Shown here: piece after piece, positions 60,464-64,000 of the stretch
Numbering within the stretch: the stretch's first letter is position 1
Layout: every line of letters starts with the position of its first letter
Assembly (NCBI RefSeq): GCF_017877135.1
Contig: NZ_JAGIPH010000006.1
Span: 1-64,000, forward strand
DNA length: 64,000 bases
DNA from: Neorhizobium galegae
GTDB taxonomy: Bacteria; Pseudomonadota; Alphaproteobacteria; Rhizobiales; Rhizobiaceae
Direction: 5' to 3'
The notes under the pieces: model-generated
The model's input: only the letters and a program-made list of their open reading frames with translations
Database searches by the model: none
Told to the model about the DNA's origin: nothing
Program-made: the position numbers and the translations under genes

Positions 60464-60754
60464 TCAGTTACCGGTCTTCATGTCGACGGAGGCAAGCGTC
60501 TTCGGGTCGAAATAGGCTTCGACCTTCTGGCCCTTGGCATCGATGGCATAGGCCTCGTAGCAACCGTCTTCGGTCTTGATGGAGCGGATCTTCCAGCCTT
60601 CGGCCTCCAGCTTGCTCTGGAGTGCTGCGCGCGGCTGCCACTCAGCCACCGGCACATTGCATTTGTCCTTGGCGGCGGCCACGCCGGCAAACGCCAGCAC
60701 CGCGCCAAGCGCGCCCGCCGTTACGGTGATCAAGAATCTCATTGGTTTCTCCAT
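60464..60754 (-). CDS. PepSY-domain exported protein
   Basis: 96 aa with a signal peptide (FLITVTAGALGAVLAFAGVAAA) and one PepSY/YpeB-like domain (LQSKLEAEGWKIRSIKTEDGCYEAYAIDAKGQKVEAYFDP). Such proteins are periplasmic and are often targets of QseBC/PmrAB-type two-component systems. ATG 60754 is 33 bases from a box shared with neighbouring promoters. Gene order pepSY, cytochrome b. Confidence 0.88.
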   Translation of the reverse strand: MEKPMRFLITVTAGALGAVLAFAGVAAAKDKCNVPVAEWQPRAALQSKLEAEGWKIRSIKTEDGCYEAYAIDAKGQKVEAYFDPKTLASVDMKTGN

Positions 60755-60786
60755 GCGTTGATGACAAGCTGCAAGGTGGAACCGCT

Positions 60787-60804
60787 TGCTGACATGGACC
60801 TGAA
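60787..60804 (-). promoter_or_regulatory. Direct-repeat box upstream of pepSY-cytochrome b
   Basis: Minus strand TTCAGG-TCCATG-TCAGCA, 33 bases before the pepSY ATG. It shares TTCAGG-N6-TCAG with the eptA and regulator upstream regions. Confidence 0.5.
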
Positions 60805-60835
60805 GGGCCAGAATAAGGCAAACGACGCCATCCTC

Positions 60836-60853
60836 TTCAGGCCCCCGTCAGCC
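60836..60853 (+). promoter_or_regulatory. Direct-repeat box upstream of the two-component system
   Basis: Plus strand TTCAGG-CCCCCG-TCAGCC, about 97 bases before the regulator's TTG start; suggests autoregulation. Confidence 0.45.
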
Positions 60854-60949
60854 TGGTGCGCCACAGCGCCGGCATGAACAACCGGGGCAGGACGAAGGCT
60901 GATGGCGGAGCGTGAAGGCGGCAGTGACGAACTGGGGGGAGACGAGCCT

Positions 60950-61618
60950 TTGAGAATTCTTCTGGTGGAAGACGACCAGACGCTGGGCGACGCAGTCAAG
61001 ACGCATGCGGTTCGCCAGGGCCATGCGGTGGACTGGGCCAAGGATCAGGACAATGCAGAAGCCTGTCTCGCTGCCGTGCAATATGGCCTCATCCTTCTGG
61101 ACCTGCGCCTTCCCGACGGACACGGGCTGAACATCCTGAAAGCCTTGAGGGCGAGGCGCGACAAGACGCCGGTGATCATCCTCACCGCCCATGACCAGGT
61201 GTCGGACCGTATCGAGGGTCTGAATGCCGGCGCCGACGATTATCTGGTCAAACCCTTCGATCTCGGCGAACTGGAAGCGCGCATCCACGCCGTTGCCCGC
61301 CGCTACGGCGCCCACCAGGTGCCGATGATCGAGATCGGCGATCTGCAGATCTTTCCCTCGGAGCGCCGGGTGACCCGCAGCAATGGCGAACAGCTGGCGC
61401 TTTCGGCGCGCGAATGGGCGGTTCTCGAAATGCTGTCGGTGCGGCGCAACGCCATTGTCGGCAAAAGCCAGATCGAAGAGGCGCTCTATTCCTTCGGCGC
61501 CGAAATCGAGAGCAATACGGTGGAAGTCTATGTGAGCCGGCTGCGCCGCAAGCTCGGACGCGCCACGATCGAAACGGTGCGCGGCATCGGATACCGGATG
61601 GTGAGCGATGAGCGTTAA
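60950..61618 (+). CDS. OmpR-family response regulator (QseB/PmrA-like)
   Basis: 222 aa from TTG 60950, chosen because GGGGGGAG lies 7 bases upstream; this gives the standard RILLVEDDQ start. An upstream ATG at 60902 would add 16 unmatched residues. Receiver: phospho-acceptor Asp in LILLDLRLPDG, Thr in VIILTAHD, Lys in DYLVKPFDL. The C-terminal winged helix (LALSAREWAVLEMLSVRRNAIVGKSQIEEALY, VEVYVSRLRRKLGRATIETVRGIGYRM) binds direct repeats in this family. Overlaps the kinase gene by 11 bases. Confidence 0.93.
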   Translation: MRILLVEDDQTLGDAVKTHAVRQGHAVDWAKDQDNAEACLAAVQYGLILLDLRLPDGHGLNILKALRARRDKTPVIILTAHDQVSDRIEGLNAGADDYLVKPFDLGELEARIHAVARRYGAHQVPMIEIGDLQIFPSERRVTRSNGEQLALSAREWAVLEMLSVRRNAIVGKSQIEEALYSFGAEIESNTVEVYVSRLRRKLGRATIETVRGIGYRMVSDER

Positions 61619-62960
61619 GAGCCGCAGCATTGCAAAACAGCTGATCCTCTGGCTTTCGGGTGCCCTGTTCCTGTTCTGGCTCCTGGCGGTCGGTCTCGGC
61701 GTGTCGGTCATGCGCGAAGAGTTCGGCGAAATCTTCGACAGCTCGTTGCAAGAGACGGCCGAGCGGCTGGTGCCGCTGGTCGTCGACGATCTTTACCTGC
61801 GCGAGGATACAACGACGCCGCGCAAGCTGACGGCGCTGCGCGGCAGCGTGCCGGATGAATATCTCACCTATCAGGTGCGCGATGCCGATGGCCGCGTCCT
61901 CATGCATTCCCACAATGTCACGCCCGATCCCTATCCGGCGCCGCTCACGCCGGGTTTCTGGGAAGACGAGAGCCGGCGCATCTTCACGGTGTCCGCCGTC
62001 AGCAGTTCGCTTTTCGTGCAGGTGGCCGATTCGCTCGATCATCGCCAGGAGGCGGCGCTGGAAGGCATGACCGCGCTTCTCATGCCGATCCTGGTGCTGC
62101 TGCCGATCAGCATCGCGGCGATCTGGTGGATCGTCCGGCGCGCCCTTTTGCCGGTCGACCGGCTGCGGGCGGAAATTGCCATGAAGGACAGCGGCAACCT
62201 CTCCCCTGTCGAACTCGACGACCTGCCGCAGGAAATCCAGCCGATCAGCCAGTCTGTCAACGTGCTTCTGCAACGTCTGACGTCGGCGCTCGAGGCGGAA
62301 CGGGAACTGACGGCCAACAGCGCCCACGAGCTTCGCACGCCGATTGCCGGCGCGCGGGCGCAGGTGGAAGTGCTGCTCGAAGAATTGCCGGAAGGCAGCG
62401 CCCGCGAGCATGCCAAGCGCGCCGATGGTGCGCTTCGCCGGCTGGCGGCGCTCAATGAAAAGCTGCTGCAGCTGTCACGCGCCGAGGCCGGCATCGGCGC
62501 CGGCCGCGAAACCAACGATCTCGTGCCGATCGTCGACATGATGGTCGATGAGTTCAACCGCTCCGGGCCGCTGAAGGGCCGCATCCGCTACCACCGCGGC
62601 ACGGACGACCATCTGCACTGGCCGGCGGATCCGGACGCCTTTGCCATCGTGCTGCGTAATCTCATCGAAAATGCCGGCCTGCACGGGCTTGGCGAGGCGC
62701 CCATCGACGTCTTTGTCGAGGACGGCCAATCGGTGCGCGTCAGCAACGCCTCGCCGGCACTCTCCGATGCCGAGCTTTCGCAGCTTCGCCAGCGCTTTGC
62801 CCGCGGCAATGACCGCGCCCCCGGCTCCGGCCTCGGCCTTGCGATCGCCGACCGGCTGGTGACGCAGATGGGCGCAAGCCTCGTCCTGTCCTGCAGGAGC
62901 CGCAATGGCCGCGACCACGTATTTCACGCGACCGTGCAATTTGGCGAACCGGCCGCCTGA
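61608..62960 (+). CDS. Sensor histidine kinase (QseC/PmrB-like)
   Basis: 450-aa membrane kinase. TM1 at ~9-32 (LILWLSGALFLFWLLAVGLGV), periplasmic sensor ~35-150, TM2 ~155-178 (LLMPILVLLPISIAAIWWIV), HAMP-like linker, then HisKA (HELRTPIAGARAQVEVL) and HATPase (N-box LRNLIENAGLHG, G-box GSGLGLAIADRLV). The ligand is unknown; the periplasmic domain is short as in QseC/PmrB. It phosphorylates the coupled OmpR-type regulator. Confidence 0.92.
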   Translation: MSVKSRSIAKQLILWLSGALFLFWLLAVGLGVSVMREEFGEIFDSSLQETAERLVPLVVDDLYLREDTTTPRKLTALRGSVPDEYLTYQVRDADGRVLMHSHNVTPDPYPAPLTPGFWEDESRRIFTVSAVSSSLFVQVADSLDHRQEAALEGMTALLMPILVLLPISIAAIWWIVRRALLPVDRLRAEIAMKDSGNLSPVELDDLPQEIQPISQSVNVLLQRLTSALEAERELTANSAHELRTPIAGARAQVEVLLEELPEGSAREHAKRADGALRRLAALNEKLLQLSRAEAGIGAGRETNDLVPIVDMMVDEFNRSGPLKGRIRYHRGTDDHLHWPADPDAFAIVLRNLIENAGLHGLGEAPIDVFVEDGQSVRVSNASPALSDAELSQLRQRFARGNDRAPGSGLGLAIADRLVTQMGASLVLSCRSRNGRDHVFHATVQFGEPAA

Positions 62961-63013
62961 GACAATGAGAGCAAGGGGCGGGCCTGATTATGCCAGCCTC
63001 CAGTCTTTTGCCG

Positions 63014-64000
63014 CTAGGAGGATTTGCGCGACGCGATATAGGCGCGCCAGCCGCCAAGCGCCGTCACCTCCTGCGCACCTTGAATGGCATAGGGTTCGCA
63101 GAGGAAGCCGGACACCTGGCTGCCATCCTCCAGCGTCACCTTGCCGATGCCAAGCGGCGCCGGAATGTTCTGCACGAAGCGCCCGAAGGCGGCGGGCGTC
63201 ACTTTCCAGACCTCGACCTCGAGCCCTTGCCCCTTAAAACCGGGGTCGCGGATGAGGCCGGGCTTCGGCGGCGTGGTGTTGGGCAGCACGTAAAGCCGGT
63301 AATCCCCGGAGGTGCGGCAGGTTTTGAACAGCGTGCCGCCGGGCCCGGTCAGTTCGTGGTTGAGCGGCATGCCCGTCAGATGCGCGCCGACCACCATGAT
63401 GGTGACGAGGCCGTCATCGGCTGCGGCCACTTTCGAGGCCTCCGGCAGGACTGCCACCTTGTCCTTGCCCATGCCGCAGGAGGCGGCGCGGTGGAGGGCA
63501 TCGGCAAACGGCGCCAGCGCATCGTCGGAAAAGGAGGGACCGAAAAGGGTCACGCCGCTTGGCAGGCCATCCGCGCCAAAACCGCCGGGAACGGCAATGG
63601 CCGCATAGCCGAAGAGGTTGGCAAAGTTGGTATAACGGCCGAAATGGCTGTTCCTGACGATCGGATCGGCCAGCATCGCCTCCACCGTATAGGTGGTGGG
63701 CGACGTCGGCAGCATCAGCAGGTCGAGCTTTTCCCATTCGGCAAGCGCTTTCTGGCGCAGGTGCCCGAGCCTATACTGTCCCTCGAAGGCATCGACGGCA
63801 TCGTAGGCCTTCGCGCCCTCGATGATCTTGCGCACCGTCGGGTCGACATCATCGGCGTTCGTCCCGAAGAAATCCTTGACCGCCGCCAGACGCTCAGCAA
63901 CCCAGGGGCCATTGTAGAGCAGTTCGGCCGCCTGACGAAACGGCGCATAATCGAAGGGCACGATGGTGGCGCCCAGGGATTTCGCCCGGGCGATTGCCGC
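63014..64000 (-). CDS. atzF: Allophanate hydrolase (C-terminal part; cut by window edge)
   Basis: Partial gene: the frame continues beyond the right edge, so the N-terminus and the catalytic Ser-Ser-Lys triad are missing. The visible ~328 codons include the end of the amidase domain (DLLMLPTSPTTYTVEAML, FGYAAIAVPGGFGADGLPSGVTLFGPSFSDDALAPFADALH) and the C-terminal domain with GTLFKTCRTSGDYRLYVL, QNIPAPLGIGKVTLEDGS and ALGGWRAYIASR. Allophanate hydrolase cleaves allophanate to ammonia and CO2 after urea carboxylase. Apparent ATG 63961 is internal. Confidence 0.88.
   Translation of the reverse strand, partial: AAIARAKSLGATIVPFDYAPFRQAAELLYNGPWVAERLAAVKDFFGTNADDVDPTVRKIIEGAKAYDAVDAFEGQYRLGHLRQKALAEWEKLDLLMLPTSPTTYTVEAMLADPIVRNSHFGRYTNFANLFGYAAIAVPGGFGADGLPSGVTLFGPSFSDDALAPFADALHRAASCGMGKDKVAVLPEASKVAAADDGLVTIMVVGAHLTGMPLNHELTGPGGTLFKTCRTSGDYRLYVLPNTTPPKPGLIRDPGFKGQGLEVEVWKVTPAAFGRFVQNIPAPLGIGKVTLEDGSQVSGFLCEPYAIQGAQEVTALGGWRAYIASRKSS

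Noticed and set aside
1-64000. CRISPR arrays, rRNA and tRNA genes
   Set aside because: No regularly spaced direct repeats and no tRNA or rRNA-like segments were seen.

Overview
The window looks like part of a secondary replicon (plasmid or chromid) of a Rhizobiaceae-type alphaproteobacterium. The evidence is a complete repABC replication/partition operon with a recognisable counter-transcribed RNA, a bacteriophytochrome operon ending in an HWE-family kinase, TGA-N9-TCA boxes of the kind RirA binds in front of the siderophore genes, a TTAA-N7-TTAA CtrA-type box in front of a flagellin gene, Ku/LigD end-joining genes, and rhizobial-style palindromic intergenic sequence. No rRNA, tRNA or CRISPR array was seen.

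Layout. (1) About 0.2-17.7 kb: an exopolysaccharide cluster in three transcription units. A tightly overlapping minus-strand operon (glycosyltransferase, pyruvyl transferase, acetyltransferase, nitroreductase-like protein, glycosyltransferase) diverges from a plus-strand unit (flippase, acetyltransferase, polymerase/ligase, glycosyltransferase, acetyltransferase, large exported glycoside-hydrolase-like protein) across about 1.1 kb of decayed sequence with transposase remnants. A minus-strand gmd-fcl-wcaI unit supplies GDP-fucose. Together these predict a fucose-containing, acetylated, pyruvylated polymer. The priming transferase and the export porin/kinase are not in the window. (2) 18.1-26.6 kb: a sensory block with bacteriophytochrome, CheY-like regulator, receiver-HWE kinase, a double-PAS chemoreceptor, a LuxR-type regulator and a globin-coupled chemoreceptor. 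(3) 26.7-30.8 kb: repABC. (4) 31.2-38.0 kb: hydroxamate-siderophore uptake (TonB receptor, FhuF-like reductase, FhuCDB). (5) 38.3-52.9 kb: mixed metabolic and envelope genes (acyl-CoA ligase with MarR, hydroxyacid dehydrogenase, MscS channel, YdeP-like molybdoenzyme, an unusually large flagellin, a RES/Xre toxin-antitoxin pair, GH25 lipoprotein, Pmp3-like peptide, S10 peptidase). (6) 52.9-57.4 kb: end joining (small protein, Ku, LigD, and a convergent second Ku). (7) 57.8-63.0 kb: phosphoethanolamine transferase, diacylglycerol kinase, PepSY protein, cytochrome b and an OmpR-family two-component system. (8) The right edge cuts an allophanate hydrolase gene.

The strongest new observation is a shared direct-repeat motif, TTCAGG-N6-TCAG, found once upstream of each of the three units of region 7 (eptA-dgkA, pepSY-cytochrome b, and the two-component system). 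It suggests a compact envelope-modification regulon controlled by that two-component system. Other points of note are a candidate oriV dyad inside repC, an internally duplicated orphan flagellin behind a CtrA-type box, paired iron boxes on the siderophore genes, and two unusual proteins in the polysaccharide cluster (a 983-aa exported barrel protein and an N-terminally extended nitroreductase). All functions are read from sequence; no searches or experiments were run.
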